This document shows, in pieces, positions 10,501-24,000 of a stretch of 64,000 bases of DNA. Position numbers and translations under genes: made by a program. The stretch's first letter is position 1; the number at the start of each line of letters is the position of its first letter. The notes beneath the pieces were generated by a model. That model was not told the origin of the DNA. It saw only the letters and a list, made by a program, of their open reading frames with translations, and did no database searches. Origin of the DNA: Tachypleus tridentatus (lineage: Eukaryota; Arthropoda; Merostomata; Xiphosura; Limulidae); the NCBI RefSeq assembly GCF_004210375.1, contig NC_134828.1, positions 22,808,400-22,872,399 on the forward strand, given 5' to 3'.

Positions 10501-12890
10501 GTCTTGTAAGACGAACAAGTAGGGTGAGTGATATGGAAGTATATACACTCCATGGTGTGACTTTATCTCCAAAGGACGTTCGACATTGCCACGATAAACA
10601 CGTTACAACAATGTTGTTGATACAAAAGTATGGTGTCTAGCCAGACGAAGTTTTCTGATACGTTGTTTAGATCACGTTCAGTAGCGTAAAGCAAACCATG
10701 TCTTACAAGCTTTAGGCTTATCAGTTCTAGCTTTTCCTGTTTTCTTTATCAGGTAATTATATAAGTTTGACCTTCTTGCTTTTATTTCAAATATATATCT
10801 TAAAATATCCAATCATTTTTCTGATTGTAATTGCTGATGAAGGGGAAAAAAAGCACCTTTATTGTTTTATAACTTTATTTTGATTTTGAAATATGAATTT
10901 GCCTCCAAGTGATATTAAAAGTAAATAAAAGGAGAATTGATAATACGGAAACAAACGAAAACAAAGGGGATTGTAAAAAAGGAATGTTTTAGTTGGCTTT
11001 CACATCAGAAGAAGACTAAATGCGCACGGGGACAGAATATCATTAGTTTTCGCGCATGCCATATGATGTAAGAACCTGAAGAACAAAGCTGAAATGTAGC
11101 ACTAGTGAGGACACACGCTAACACTGTGTGAGAGAGTGAGCAATATACGCAAGTTGATTTTTATCTGTTTCTTCAACTTTATTTAGAAAAATTGAAACTG
11201 ACTCAATCTTGATCATTTGTAATAGACTTCCACGGTACTAAAACAATGATGTAGTAACTTCTAATTCACTGCCACGCTACTAAAACAGTGACGTTGTAAC
11301 TTCTACCAGAAGAGCTGTTTAATATTTTCAGTGATAATAGGTTAATGATAAATAATTTTAATTATGATAAATACATAAACCAAAAACCCTTTGTCACCAA
11401 TCTGCCCTGCGTAACCAGTTTGATATCCTCGCTGCTAGCGGTGTTACTGGTCTTAACCCAAGAATACCTGGCCAAGCTAGGCCTACTTAGTGATATTGCC
11501 AAATACCGAAACAGGACTGTTACATGTTAAGCTGCAGGTACCACCACGCTTATCACATTTGACCTTGTAGTAATTACATTTGATAAAATTCGTGCTATAT
11601 TTTAAGATTAGTTTATAACAATAATTTCTTAAATAGTAAAAACTGCATTAACCACATATGATAGCCGTAATGCTATAAATAACTAAAATTCAAAATGAGC
11701 TATTTACATTTAATTTTTTATATTACAGGAACATGCACAAACATACGTTTTATTCAGTATGTGGTAAGTTTCAGCTAGATGTCCATAGAACAGTAGCATA
11801 GTCTGTAAGAATATATAATATGTAGTATATATGGTCTTGTTTGACAATTTATAAGGTCTAGTGACTCAGTTAAAGTAGCAGTAAGTAAAACATGTTGTAA
11901 TAAGTTTCTGAACCTTAAATTTGGCTAAATAGAAGTGTAATTATTAACTTTTAACAAGCCTAGATAATGCTTCATTCTCAATATGCATAGAAATTATGCA
12001 ATTCTGCATCTGCATAAAATACTAAGAGAAGAACACATTTTTTACAAGTGTATCATATATACGTAAAATGACTTTATTGGTCAGTTTCTTGAACGTTCGA
12101 ACATCTGAGTTAGATTTAGTTCCCATGGCAACATGCCGTAATTATATAATGCCGACATACTGATCAAACTAGTGATTTTTTTTTAGTTTTTTTGCCTTAT
12201 TATATTAAATACATTCCTCGAGGGTGCTTAACAACAGATATTACCCTTTCAATAGTATAAACTAACTCCTGTTTTCCACGCCCCCTAGTAGCTCTAAAAG
12301 CTTATAGAGCTAAAAACAAACAAGCAAACAAACTGATTTTAGTGTCCTTTAAGTACATCAAATCCCTTAACAACTTAGTGTAGATCGAGCCATGTTCCGA
12401 GACTAAGAGGCAAGCTGGGGGTGAGGGACAAGATTTGTAATGCTAGAATTCGGGATTTGATCCTCACACGCACGTACCGTGGTATTAGAATTGGAACTAT
12501 CATCCTGAACGGTAACTTATGTTCATATGGGCTAAATAGACAGATCATGTACCTCAAGGATCTAGAAATAATCGTTCGTAATTAAACTACTGACGAGCGA
12601 TAAGGCAACTAGCCAGCAGCAGAGCCAGTTATCACGAGGGCGTTGTCCGATGCTCAAGTCAAATAATAGGACTGATTATCAATTTTATACTGTGCCCATA
12701 GCATAAACTGCGTATCGTGTTCAGCAGCAAATTCTCTCGAACTTTGACTTCTGACTTATCTACAGATCGTTAGTGAGTTATGCTGAACAAAATGTGACGC
12801 GGTGTATAAGTGTACATACAAATTTTAATATTACTAATTTCCAGTAACAGTGAAAGCTTTCCACAACCAACCAGTTCTCTATCATAATAA
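10501..12890. other. Intergenic, no supported gene
   Basis: AT-rich with a two-unit ~53-bp repeat near 11,226-11,308 (ACTAAAACAATGATGTAGTA / ACTAAAACAGTGACGTTGTA) and a possible SINE-head scrap near 12,278 (CGCCCCCTAGTAGCTCTAAA). Nothing else recognised. Confidence 0.5.
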
Positions 12891-13010
12891 TCCCCCTAGC
12901 AACACAGCGGTATACCTGCGGATTTTCAACGCTAGAAACCAGGTTTGATACCCATGATAGGTGGAGCACAAATAACCCATTGTATAAGAATTTGCTTAGT
13001 TACAAACAAA
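12891..13010 (+). repeat. tRNA-derived SINE, family B
   Basis: Head TCCCCCTAGCAACACAGCGG, B-box-like GGTTTGATACCC, tail AATAACCCATTGTATAAGAA then TTAGTTACAAACAAAC. Diverged but with all parts in order. Confidence 0.75.
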
Positions 13011-13224
13011 CATGGTGATTTTTCTATGCATTTGTTAATTTCCTAAAACTTATCGTGAAAGTATTTATGCGTTTCAATAAAGATTCCCTTATTAACAAAA
13101 GATAACTATTTTATACATTACTTATGGCTAGTACATATTCGTACATAACTCATAATGATAAGTTTTGTTTGACGCGCGTGTAATCATTTTTGCTTTTGAC
13201 ACCGATTGTTTGTTTCGGTGTAAT

Positions 13225-13347
13225 GAAGTGTTTGTTTATTATTAAGCACAAATCTACATAATCATTATTTGTGCTGTGCAAATGACGGATGTATCCAAAC
13301 CCGACTTTTAGTGTCATAAACTTGCCGCTGAACCACTGGAGGGTGCA
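13225..13347 (-). repeat. tRNA-derived SINE, family B
   Basis: Inverted copy: minus strand begins CACCCTCCAGTGGTTCAGCG, with GGGTTTGGATACATCCG at the B box and the TTGTGCTTAATAATAAACAA tail. Confidence 0.7.
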
Positions 13348-13371
13348 TTGGTTTGTAAGGATATCAGTGTT

Positions 13372-13650
13372 GCTGGACCAGCATAGCAAGGTGGTTGGGA
13401 AAATCGTCTTATAATCTAAGGGTCGTAGGTTCGAATCCTCGTGACACCAAAATATGCTCGCCCTTTTAGCCGTGAGGACGTTATAATGTTACGGTCTATC
13501 CCACTATCCTTTGGTAAAAAAATAGCCCAAGAGTTGGCGGTGGGTGATGATGACTAGCTGCCTTCCCTCTAGTCTTACACTCCTAAATTAGGTACGGCTA
13601 GCGCAGATAACCCTCCTGTAGCTTTACGCGAAATTTAAAAAACAAAACTG
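13372..13650 (+). repeat. tRNA-derived SINE, family A
   Basis: Head GCTGGACCAGCATAGCAAGG, B box GGTTCGAATCC, body GGCGGTGGGTGATGATGACT, tail GTACGGCTAGCGCAGATAAC and GCGAAATTTAAAAAACAAAA. Confidence 0.9.
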
Positions 13651-14074
13651 TCTCTGTTATTTTCATAAATTATATTTCAAAAGTAGTCCAATAGGTAAAT
13701 GACGAAATTATATTTTCATATGTTCTTATTACCTTCATTGAAATATAAATAACATTTATGGTTTAAAAAAATTAAACATTGCAAGTAATTATTCATTTAG
13801 GCAGTATTTCAAATTTTGTATGAAAACACAATCAATTCCGAAAGTGCGAATACAAAATCCGATAGATATATATTATCACGAAACCACGTACCAAAGGCTG
13901 CCAAAATTTCTCTTATCTAAGATACCCAGTAGTAATATGTTTAATCTCATAAAGTTCCGTTTATAACATTATGATCTATTTGAAGTAACGTCTGACGAAA
14001 AAAAAAAAAGGTGAAAAGTTAAGAAGTTTTCTGAACACCGAGGTAATGGAACTCTGTTAATTAGGATTTGATTA

Positions 14075-14187
14075 GTTAGTTGTGAAGCGCAGAGCTACGT
14101 AATGGGTTATCTGGGCAATGCCCGCCATGGAACCCAGTTTTTAGCATTATAACTTTTCAGAGTTAGTGCTTAACCACTTGAGGCGTC
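14075..14187 (-). repeat. tRNA-derived SINE, family B, diverged
   Basis: Inverted copy: CGCCTCAAGTGGTTAAGCAC head and CAGATAACCCATTACGTAGC tail on the minus strand, with a weak B box. Confidence 0.6.
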
Positions 14188-14593
14188 ACTAATTATGGCT
14201 ATAAATATATAGTTTGAACATATAAACTTTTGAGATTTTTCAGATGGTAGCTTCATTGGTTTCGCAACATAACGAATAATACAGTAGTGTCGTGTTGGCT
14301 GTGTGTCTCGTACGAATTATTAATGTTGCGTATGATCTCACTGAATGATAGTACAGAAGTACAACATTATCCCAAAAGCTAAGCGCCAAAACGTTTTAGA
14401 AGAAATATACGCATTGGCTTGTGAGCAAATTGTTTCTAACAAACCCACTTTCAACTTTCCCAGTTAAATACTTACGGAAACAGGTTTCGAAACGTGTATT
14501 TCTTTATTTCACGAAAATCACTCACGAAAAGAGTTACGTAATATTTACATAATTTTCGTGTTGAGATTTGGATTTCACGACGAGTACAACTAA

Positions 14594-14668
14594 GGAATTT
14601 GTTTGTTTGAAGGTAAGCACAGAGCTGCACAATGGGCTGTCTGTACTGCTGCACCACCAGGAGGCACA
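14594..14668 (-). repeat. SINE family B with internal deletion
   Basis: Only the head (GTGCCTCCTGGTGGTGCAGC on the minus strand) and the tail (ACAGCCCATTGTGCAGCTCT) remain, joined directly. The B-box part is missing. Confidence 0.6.
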
Positions 14669-15094
14669 CGAAAGAATTATGACACGTATTGTGAAGAAGA
14701 AAGTGATTAAACGGTAAATATGCAAATTATGCTCAGTACCTCTGGCATTATTCATATTGGTCACCATTATTGACCAATGTCCACACAGTTGGCGGATGTG
14801 ACTATAAAATATACATGCTTGTTGCCCTGATGTTTCTTATATAAAAGTTGTGCACAACGTCTGAGTATGTCAAACATTTTCATTTTTTATTATCATAGAC
14901 AACGCTAAATAAGCAAAGAGTTTAATTCAAATGCACGTTGAATTTTCAGTCTACTAGAAAAATTTCATAATAGACTTAGGTTTTAAAAAGAAAAAAAAGG
15001 TCTGTAAATAGGACCTGAACTTAATCGGAAACTTAGATCACCGTTAATTTTAACAGACAAAAGACATGGTATCTTTCTGTTGGTTGTTAGTTGT

Positions 15095-15356
15095 TGTTGT
15101 TTTGGAATTTCGCACAAAGATATTCGAGGGCTATCTGTGCTAGCCGTCCCTAATTTTGCAGTGTAAGACTAGAGGGAAGGCAGCTAGTCATCACCACCCA
15201 CCGCCAACTCTTGGGCTACTCTTTACCAACGAATAGTGGGATTGACCGTAACATTATACACCCCCCACGGCTGGGAGGCCGAGCATGTTTAGCGCGACGT
15301 GGGCGCGAACCCGCGACCCTCGGACGCACGCCTTACGCGTTTGGCCATGCCAGGCC
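15095..15356 (-). repeat. tRNA-derived SINE, family A
   Basis: Inverted, nearly complete: GGCCTGGCATGGCCAAACGC head on the minus strand, GGTCGCGGGTTCGCGCCC B-box region, complete body and tail. Its head lacks the usual ACTCGTAAT anticodon-loop segment. Confidence 0.9.
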
Positions 15357-15404
15357 ATTGGCTGTAAGTAAAATAGCTTGCCAAAGTATGTAACACGCTG
15401 AGAA

Positions 15405-15521
15405 TTCCCCGCTGGTACAGCATTAAGTCTACGGATTTATAACACTAAAAATCAGCGGTTCGCTTCCCCTCCGTGGACTCCGCAGGTAGTTCGATGCGAC
15501 TTTGCCATATGAAAACCCACA
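15405..15521 (+). repeat. tRNA-derived SINE, family C
   Basis: TTCCCCGCTGGTACAGCATT head, GGTTCGCTTCCCC B box, GTAGTTCGATGCGACTTTGC tail. About 50 bases after an inverted family A copy. Confidence 0.8.
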
Positions 15522-16080
15522 AGACAGTGAGGTAGTGATACGAGTGGAGTATTCCAAGAAGATCTTACAATCAGATAACATGCATAATGGTAATAATCGA
15601 CCAGAGGAGAATTTTTATTGTATATTTCTTTGTTAACGGTGTTCAAGGTTAAAATTATTCAGCAACTGCAGAGATAGGTTTGGATTATTTGATTATGACG
15701 TTTGAAAGTCATTTTCTAGATGTTTTATCATGGTATTGATGTTTCTATGTTAATTACCCGTGTTTTGTTTTTTTTAACCTTGTTATTACAACAATCTTTC
15801 TTTACTTTTTTTATATCTTGATATCATGGTTCTTCTATACCACTAAAGACCATTTATACTTTTTCAGGTTTGGTGATATAATTCTTTTGATTATTTTCTA
15901 CGGCTTTCGTTATCTTACTTTTGATCAAACTTATTTAGTTTCTAAATTATTCTTTATATCTCTTCTCTGGTTTTGATATTTCTCTCTCCTTGTTTTAAAT
16001 CCCTATATCTTTATTCGAACTTTCTCTTTGATCTTCTTTAGATTAGCGTACTTTTCCTTATACCCTTTTAATTTTCTGTG
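15522..16080. other. Intergenic, nothing recognised
   Basis: T-rich sequence (TTCTCTTT-like runs from about 15,790 to 16,080) without supported features. Confidence 0.45.
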
Positions 16081-16347
16081 TCCCTCTGAGTTGGGGACGG
16101 CCTTATAGTTGGCGTACTAAGACTGAATCTGAAAGTTCAAGGCCTGTTACTGCAAAAATACGCTTCATACTTTTGGCCGTAGATGAACTATAAGTGTGAT
16201 TAGTCAAATGCTATTCGATTACACGACAGTAGTTCTAAAGCTGGTACTTGGTATTGTTGACCAGCTATTTTTCCTATAACCTTCAGTTTAAAATTAAGGA
16301 CGGCTATTTACAGACAACAGTTTGTGTAACTTTGTGAGAAAAAAAAG
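16081..16347 (+). repeat. SINE family D: family A-like body with a different head
   Basis: The 5' part differs from family A (TTGGGGACGGCCTTATAGTT ... AGTTCAAGGCCTGTTACTGC), but from about 16,195 it follows the family A body (GTCAAATGCTATTCGATT, GTTGACCAGCTATTTTTCC) and tail (AAATTAAGGACGGCTATTTA), ending in an A-run. One copy in the window. Confidence 0.65.
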
Positions 16348-17760
16348 GAAGAAGCAGAAATTAAAGAAAAAAACAAACAATTTTCATTCTTTTTCTGTTT
16401 TAGCCATTTCTCCTCTGCTTTATCATTTTCAGCAAATTTTCTATCTCAGTCCATGTATATATTAATATATTGTTGTACGTAATTATTTTGCTGGCGAGTT
16501 TTTTAAATTATTTTGTGAAACTAATTTAATTCTAGTCTGCCTAATTATAACAAGTTACTTTATTTCTTCTTCTAACGTTTCTATACACTTGAACATCTCC
16601 GTAAATATCCGTGAGCATAAGTTACAAATTACGTTACGTAACGCAAAATAAATCAACTTACTTGTACAAAGTAAACACGGTATATAACACATTCACCAGT
16701 TCACTCTCCGTTGGAAACTTTAAAATATTCTAAACTCTCTAACTAACCAAATGTCCCTTCAGGAAACATAATATTTATATCTCCGTTCCTGTGTCCTACA
16801 AAAGTTCGACCTCACATCCTTCAAACTTTCTGGGCGTTATACGCCTTCTAGTTAACAAATTACAACATTAAAAAGTATAGTATATAATAATGAAGTTCGG
16901 TCTAGATTCTAAATGTTGCAAGGAATTCTCTCATTAGGCAAGTTCCTTTTGATAATTTGGTGAAAACAAAGGTAACGTACAATCCATTTAATCATAACAC
17001 AAGTGTTATATTCCTTAACGTTCTACAAGTTGGATTAAAGAATGTTCACTGCAAGACATAAGTCCACAGTACATGCCAATACAACAGTTTTATTTACTTG
17101 CTAATTCTTCTGTATCTCTGTTTCTGTTGAAAGCACAAAATCAATATTGACAAAACTGAAGCTATTTTTTTTCTCCAAATATTCAAATGTAAAATGAATG
17201 TCAGTATCAGTTTTTAAACTGCTTGATGTTTTATAATATTAAACATGCATTTCTGTCAGTTAATATATAATAATACTTTAACTTATTAACAATGTTAATC
17301 CAAATGGCCAATAAATAAACTGTTATTACGTTTTAATTATGTTGTTTGTTCCAAGCTAATAGTTAAAATGTCTAAAACCTTTTGACAGCTTTTTAAAAAC
17401 TTGTTAAAGAGTACTTGAATTAATTTGACACTTCGAGGATAAATTCTAAGGATTCTTTGGTCTCTGGATCATTTTCAATTACACTGGAATGAGAAAAACA
17501 AGTAAAGTAAATACAGACTAATTGATTTTTTTTTTTTTTTTTACAGGATTGGAATTGTTAAAACTGGACGATAAACAAATCACAGAACGTAAATGCGTGA
17601 AAAAGGGAACATGATATATGTTAACATTTTCGTTGGCCTTTGCGATTATTGTCTAACTTACATTATGTAACATGTTGTTATAAAAGTGTATGTTGTGTTA
17701 ATGGCTGCAAGAAGATATTATTACATTTTAATTTCACATCTGTCGTGTAATAAAAAGCTC
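16348..17760. other. Upstream flank of the transgelin-type gene, nothing recognised
   Basis: AT-rich, with a poly-T run near 17,527-17,542. No open frame of note and no repeat copy I can name. Distal regulatory elements may be here, but the sequence alone does not show them. Confidence 0.45.
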
Positions 17761-17828
17761 TTATCTATTGTATACTGATCGTGAAGTGAGCGGCCATTCC
17801 TTACGCCCGAATTGGTTGAATCTTTTAA

Positions 17829-17836
17829 TGACGTCA
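17829..17836. promoter_or_regulatory. Palindromic CRE-like site upstream of the transgelin-type gene
   Basis: TGACGTCA, the full CREB/ATF palindrome, about 136 bases before the start codon and followed by a locally less AT-rich segment. It is a plausible proximal promoter element. An 8-bp site can occur by chance, and no transcription start is known. Confidence 0.4.
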
Positions 17837-17971
17837 TATGCTGACTTCTACCCACTGGTAGCGCGTGAAGTCCATATACTGTAAATACGCTATTGCTAAG
17901 TAGAGGGCAGGTGACGAGTGGTTAGTTTGAATTATTTATTTTCTTCTCGCTTTCTGTTACTAATTTTCATT

Positions 17972-18022
17972 ATGGCATATCAGGGACCTGCTTATGGTCT
18001 TTCCCGAGAGTGCATGTTAAAG
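17972..18022 (+). CDS. Transgelin-type gene, coding exon 1
   Basis: Start ATG and 17 codons, [17 protein letters not shown], ending at a strong AAG|GTAAGT donor in phase 0. The short first coding exon before a 3.4-kb intron is unlike the rest of the gene, so most 5' regulation may lie around it. Confidence 0.93.
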
Positions 18023-21000
18023 GTAAGTTCATGTGGTGATTATTTGTAAGATTTTAATGTATTGAATCAAGGTAATGTACTGTAACTTGCACGTTAAACA
18101 TGAGTTACCCTGTCGATTCGACATACAACTACGAGTGAGTGTTTTGTAAGTTTAAGATTATAGTTACCTCGTGGGCGTTTCGGTTTCGCTTGAGAACGCT
18201 ACATGTATTTCAACCGCTACAATGGGTTCTTCTTACTGACATTATTTAATTTTTACATATAGCAAAGTAGGACTCTTAAATCAAATTCGGAATTTTGATT
18301 TGCTATATTTAGTCACTGAATAATTACATATAAACTTTCACAAAAATTGTATTATTTTACAAAACTTTTAGCCATGTGAATTCACTTTTCTTTCTTTCTT
18401 TTTTTAACTACTACTACAGTTCCGAAGTGAATGTAAGAGGTTTTCTTAACCTTTGAATGTTTAGTAACGTTTTAAATTGTTAACTGTTAGATTGAATGGG
18501 GAACTTTCTTCAAAATGCTTATCTTTCTGGATTATTATATTGCATTTCTTGTTATAGATACCAAAATTATTGTGTTCCCTACAACAAGTGTTGATGTAAA
18601 GTAGTAATAGTTATATTTCTCGTTATGTTGCTATAATGTTTCAGGAAATTATTTGAAAATAAATGCATATATGCATGTTCTGATTAGAGCTGAAAAAGCA
18701 CATATTGGTGGACAAGAAAGTGTCATCCATATGAAACAAGGCATTGGCTGTCTCTCTCCATTGTAATTATGATATTCTTCCCTCTTATGTATGTATATGT
18801 ATGTGTTTTAGGTTTATAAAATGTTAAAAGCTAAAATCGGACCATTTTAAAAAGGATCATTAATTTATAGTTATTTATCTTAAAAGTGTGCATCCAAGTT
18901 TATGTAGTTTTGCTCTCAAATAATTAAAATTCATATGGAAGTACTTTTCTGTAAAATTTAAATTTTAATATCAAGCATTATTTTTAAGTGATTTCACTAG
19001 TGTATGAAAAAAATTATATTAGTTTACATGTACCTTGTTATTATCACATTTTGTTGATATAAACAGTACATTAATACAGTTTTAACCATCAAAATTTATC
19101 AAAGAGAAGGACCTTCTTTTGTGTTAAAAACATGATTTAGAAATATAATTTATAGTTTTACAATTTTATTTTCTATATTTTATATAAAACTGTGCACATG
19201 TTTTAGTAAATACAGCTAATGAAATTATCTTTATAAAGAATTACATTGAACTTCCAGAATTTAATTTTATAAACCTACATAATGTCTAGAAACAGGAGTT
19301 GTGTTTCAGCCAGGTTTACTCAAGTTGTTGTTTTTTTATAGTATTGTTAACTAACGTGTCTGTAGTCATTAAAACATGATGCACCTTTAAAGTTGAGATG
19401 CTATATCTCATCTGCTTACTGAACTGAATTGAATCTTTTTCTTTTAAATCAGATAAGTTTTTGTAAAGAAAACAACAAAGATGTAAGATGTTAAAAAACC
19501 TAGTAGTGATATGATTTAGTTTTCTGTCTTTATTTGCTTCTTATGGCATGACTGTTTTTGTTGTTGTATAGCTTACTTTTAACAGACTACTGCATTTGAA
19601 TTTCAAATGTCTGTTTGTGATTTAAATGTAACACTCTCTATTTTCAGTGTTGTTAGTAATCCATTATACATTGTAGTTATTGAAATCCTTCAAATAGAAA
19701 AATGGTTTGAATCACCTCCCTTTGTCCTTTTAGTTATTAAATACTAAAAATATTATTTGTTGTATGCTTTTATATTGTTTTGAAAACTAGTTGACTTGAT
19801 AAATGTCATTGTTTTTCTTCTGTTGGACATTATGCTTTAAAAACACCAAAGATTCTTTTTGAAGGGTGTATATTTTTTTAAATACCAAATACTTCACAAC
19901 ATCCATTAAATTACCATGAAACACCCATACCGGTACTGGACGTTAATAGTTTACCATTTGGAAAAGAAAGATGATAGTGGTATTGTTTTAGTTTTGGTAA
20001 CATTTAAATGTAAAATTACTGTACTAATAAATAATACTGAATGATATACTTATTTGATAACTATTTGTATCAGAGGGACAGAAACCTAAAGTAAATATTG
20101 GTAAGAGTTTTAATTTAGCTGGTTTAACTAACATGTATGTGAATGGTAGTAGTACCTTAATTGTATGAACCACAACAAAGAACATTGTTTTGTTGTCAGT
20201 AATTAAGCTATGGTTTTAAAAAAATGTCAGTCAATTTTGGCCTCATCTCTTTCAAAATCGAGAGTTTATGCGAAAAACTTTGAAAAAAAGAGTAAAAGTG
20301 AACTAGAACAAAATGTTCTGGCAAAGTTATGAAACTTTGTAAGTTTATACTAAGACTTTAAACCATGATGCATTAGTAACTTACTGCTTTATAAATGAGA
20401 AAGGTGGTATACAGATAATGTCTCGCCAAATAGTTTTTATAGTCTATCTTTTTTTTTTATTTTTATTACTTATGAAGACATCTTTAAAGTTTGTTTATGA
20501 TTTTAGACTTATTTGTTTCCAAAGTGAGAATCTAATTAGGTAGGTAATTTGGTAATTATAGCTTGTATTTTTCATGATGAGATATTGCATAGTGTTGAAA
20601 AAAAATTTGGTACTTTGCTGTATGAAACTGGCATCCCATTAGAAAGAAAATGTTTAGTCTTTTGTATTCATCTGAAGAATCTTTTTGACAATTGTGTGAT
20701 AAAACAATTGCCAAAAACATTTTTTAGTTGAATACAATGATTAAAAATTTTCAAAAATGATTGGAGAATACATAGGACATGAAAAAAAACAAGTCTATCT
20801 GAACACAAAACTAAAAATTCATGGAAAGAAAAACTTAGAGCAACAGCCCACAATTGAAAACATCATTGAAAAACTTGTTGAATATTTATAAAACTTGTAC
20901 ATTTTGATGGTTGATATCATTTGTTACCACGCTCAAGTCTTATTGTTATAATTTTTCTCAAAGTATGCATCTTTTTACTTTGTCAAAGTAATGTAAATTT

Positions 21001-24000
21001 TTGCAAAATGTTGTATTTATGAATAGGAATTCAACATCAAAAGTTAGTTTGTTTAAAAGGGAGAGTCAGTAATCATGAAGGTGAGACATTGTACTGGATC
21101 TGATGAAGATGCATTATTTTGCTCACTTTGAAAAACATTTTGTTAAAAAAGTCTATTTTTTTACTGTTTACTTGTATCATTGCCTCCCCCCCCATCCCAG
21201 TGGTCCACCACTAAGTCTAAGGGTTTATAGCACTAAAATGTGGTTTCAGTACTCATTGTGGGCACAGCACAAGTAGTCCCAGTGTGTGAATTTGTTCTCA
21301 ACAATATACAAACAATCTTGTGTTGTTGTAATTGACTTAAATAACATTAACACTTGTTAAGAGACTTTAAGAGGTATGGATATAAATAAAAGGTAAATTG
21401 CTGAAAGAGAAAAATATTGCTATGAAGTAAATATGACTGAGTTGTTTTTTTGTGTTATTACTTAGAGTAGGGCCAAATTTGATATGAACAAGGCTCTTCA
21501 AGTTTTAGAATGGATTGAAAAAGTGACAGACCTGGAGCTTATTCCCCCTAACCCAGAGAGGGGCTTTGAGGACTATGTGGATTTTTGTGAGTGTTTGAAA
21601 GATGGCATAGCATTATGCAGGTACTTGTTATGCCTTTTTTCTAACCATATTAAAATAAATTTGTGGACTTTTTTTATGTAAAATTTTAGTTGACTTTCTA
21701 AAGTGTATATGAATTTTTCCAAAGGCTAAACTGGTGCCTAAATATTTGGTATTCATAAGCAAAGTATTACATATTTTCTCAGTATGTTTTGACATTTACT
21801 GAGTGGACTTATTGTTATCTTTCATAAATGGAGTTAATTTTATGTTTTATTAAAAATCGGTAATAAACTTGGAATAGAATACTATTTATATCAAGGTTTA
21901 CATGTTATGTTTCAATTCAGTCCTTGTTAGTAAGAGTAAGCTCATGAATGTCATGTAGCATAACTTTATATTTTCTACCTTGTTACTTATAATAACCTGG
22001 CAACTGGTGGATTATTGTTCTGCGATACATCACATATGTTTATCTTCTCCTTGTCTAGTGGGTTTTATGAACAGAATCAACTTCGATGAAACAAATGTAA
22101 TGAAAGTGCGACTGCTAAAGCTCATTTGTGTAATGATGCGTGTTCCATATTGCACATTATAATGAATTAATATTGGGACTTATGATTATAATCACATATT
22201 CTAGAAATTGGAAACCCAGACTTTTTTTTTTTTGCTGGTTTGCATCTGTTAGACCATAAGGTTGTCATCATGTTAACCATTTCCCTATACAATTAGGTCC
22301 AGAGAGTACAAAGTAAATTATTGAATGAGTGAAGAAAAGGTTGTGAATATTGCCTTTTGTCGTTAATATCTGGTGTGAATCGGACAGCTTCATACATACA
22401 GGATGAATAATAATAATGCATGTTTTTATCATGAACCATTACTTAAAGTCACTATGGTGCATGCATTATGATAAAAGTATGAGGTTGATCTTATGTTTCA
22501 TACACTTTTTAGAAATAAAACTACAGAATTGTTTTGACCTGTTATCACGTTTGCTGATTGTTAATTTAGTGAGCCAACCTCATAACTTTGTAACTTCTCT
22601 TGACATATTTTGAAAATAATAATGATATTTGTGAGCCATTTTGTTATCGTAACGACATCTTGTAACATTAATGAATCAAGAATTAAATCTGTTTGGCATT
22701 TAAGTTTTCTATACCTTGCTATGTACAGACACATGACCATCTTGCTGCAAGCACCTCAATCCTGGAATTTGATGGTTTATGATGTCCAAAATATTAAGTA
22801 GCATTTTTTAATTTTTGTAAGAATTACTAATTATGAAGTTTTTCTTTTTTGTTTTGTTTTATTTAATTAATAGATTGTTTGTTTTCTTTCTAGAATATTT
22901 AATTATTTTATGACCACTTGAATTATTTAAGTGCAACATTTATTAAAAGTGGCATATTATTCTTTTGTATTATATTGGCCATGCATTGATTATATGTTGC
23001 TTGTACTACTAGCTGCGATTTGTTTAGCAAGAAACTTAGACTGTATTTCACAGATGGCTATCTTTTCAGTAAAATGATTCTACTGTATTTCTTTTCTATA
23101 ACATTTTTTGTTTTATATCATATAGCATGATGTTATTATATGGCTTTTGCATTGCTAAAGTAAGCCTGCATCAAACTAGTGCTTCCAAAACAAAATTTAT
23201 AAAACATAGGTCAAGTAGACACTGCTCAAACCATTTTCTGAAACACACATTATTTTAAATTCTTAGGTGTAAAGGTTTGAACCTGTTTTGTTTTTTAAGT
23301 GTTTTTTTAACAAAACTTCCAACTAATAATTTGTAAAAGAGTGATCTCTAATATATGTCATTATTATTATATGAAAATGCTGAATATACTGCATTCTGTA
23401 TTCATTTGTTTAATTTGTTGTTCTATTCTGTTCAATGAAACCATAAATATCTTCTAAGTCTGTATAATATGTTATTCAGATAAGGTTAGGACATACTTCA
23501 TTCGTACATAACAAGCAAGGTGATTAGGTCACATCTACAGTCTGAAACTATTAGGTCATTTTATGTGAAATTGCTGACTTTCAATTAGTTGAAGAGTGAC
23601 TGAGATTAGGACAAGTTGGATACAGTAATTTGACTGTAAGCTATTCAGTATTGACAACAGTGCTGTGCTCTCATTTGTCTGTCGTGACAAGTTGTAATTA
23701 TTTTTGTGTTTCTTTGGAATCATATACAAGATGTCTTCAACATAATTGAGACTACTTTTTATGTATGAGTTCAAATTGGGAATAACTGCAGTAGAAGCTG
23801 TTTAAAAATCCATTTGACATTTACTTCTTGGTGGACTATTCAGCACTGGTTCCAGGAATTTCATTCTGAGGAAGGCCTCAATCTATTGTGAATGAAGAAA
23901 GATTAAGAACTATTGTGTAAGCTAACCCACAAATGACTGTTTTGGCACTTTCAACAGACTTGGACGTTTCCAGTGCAACTGTTTCTCGTCACTTGACTGC

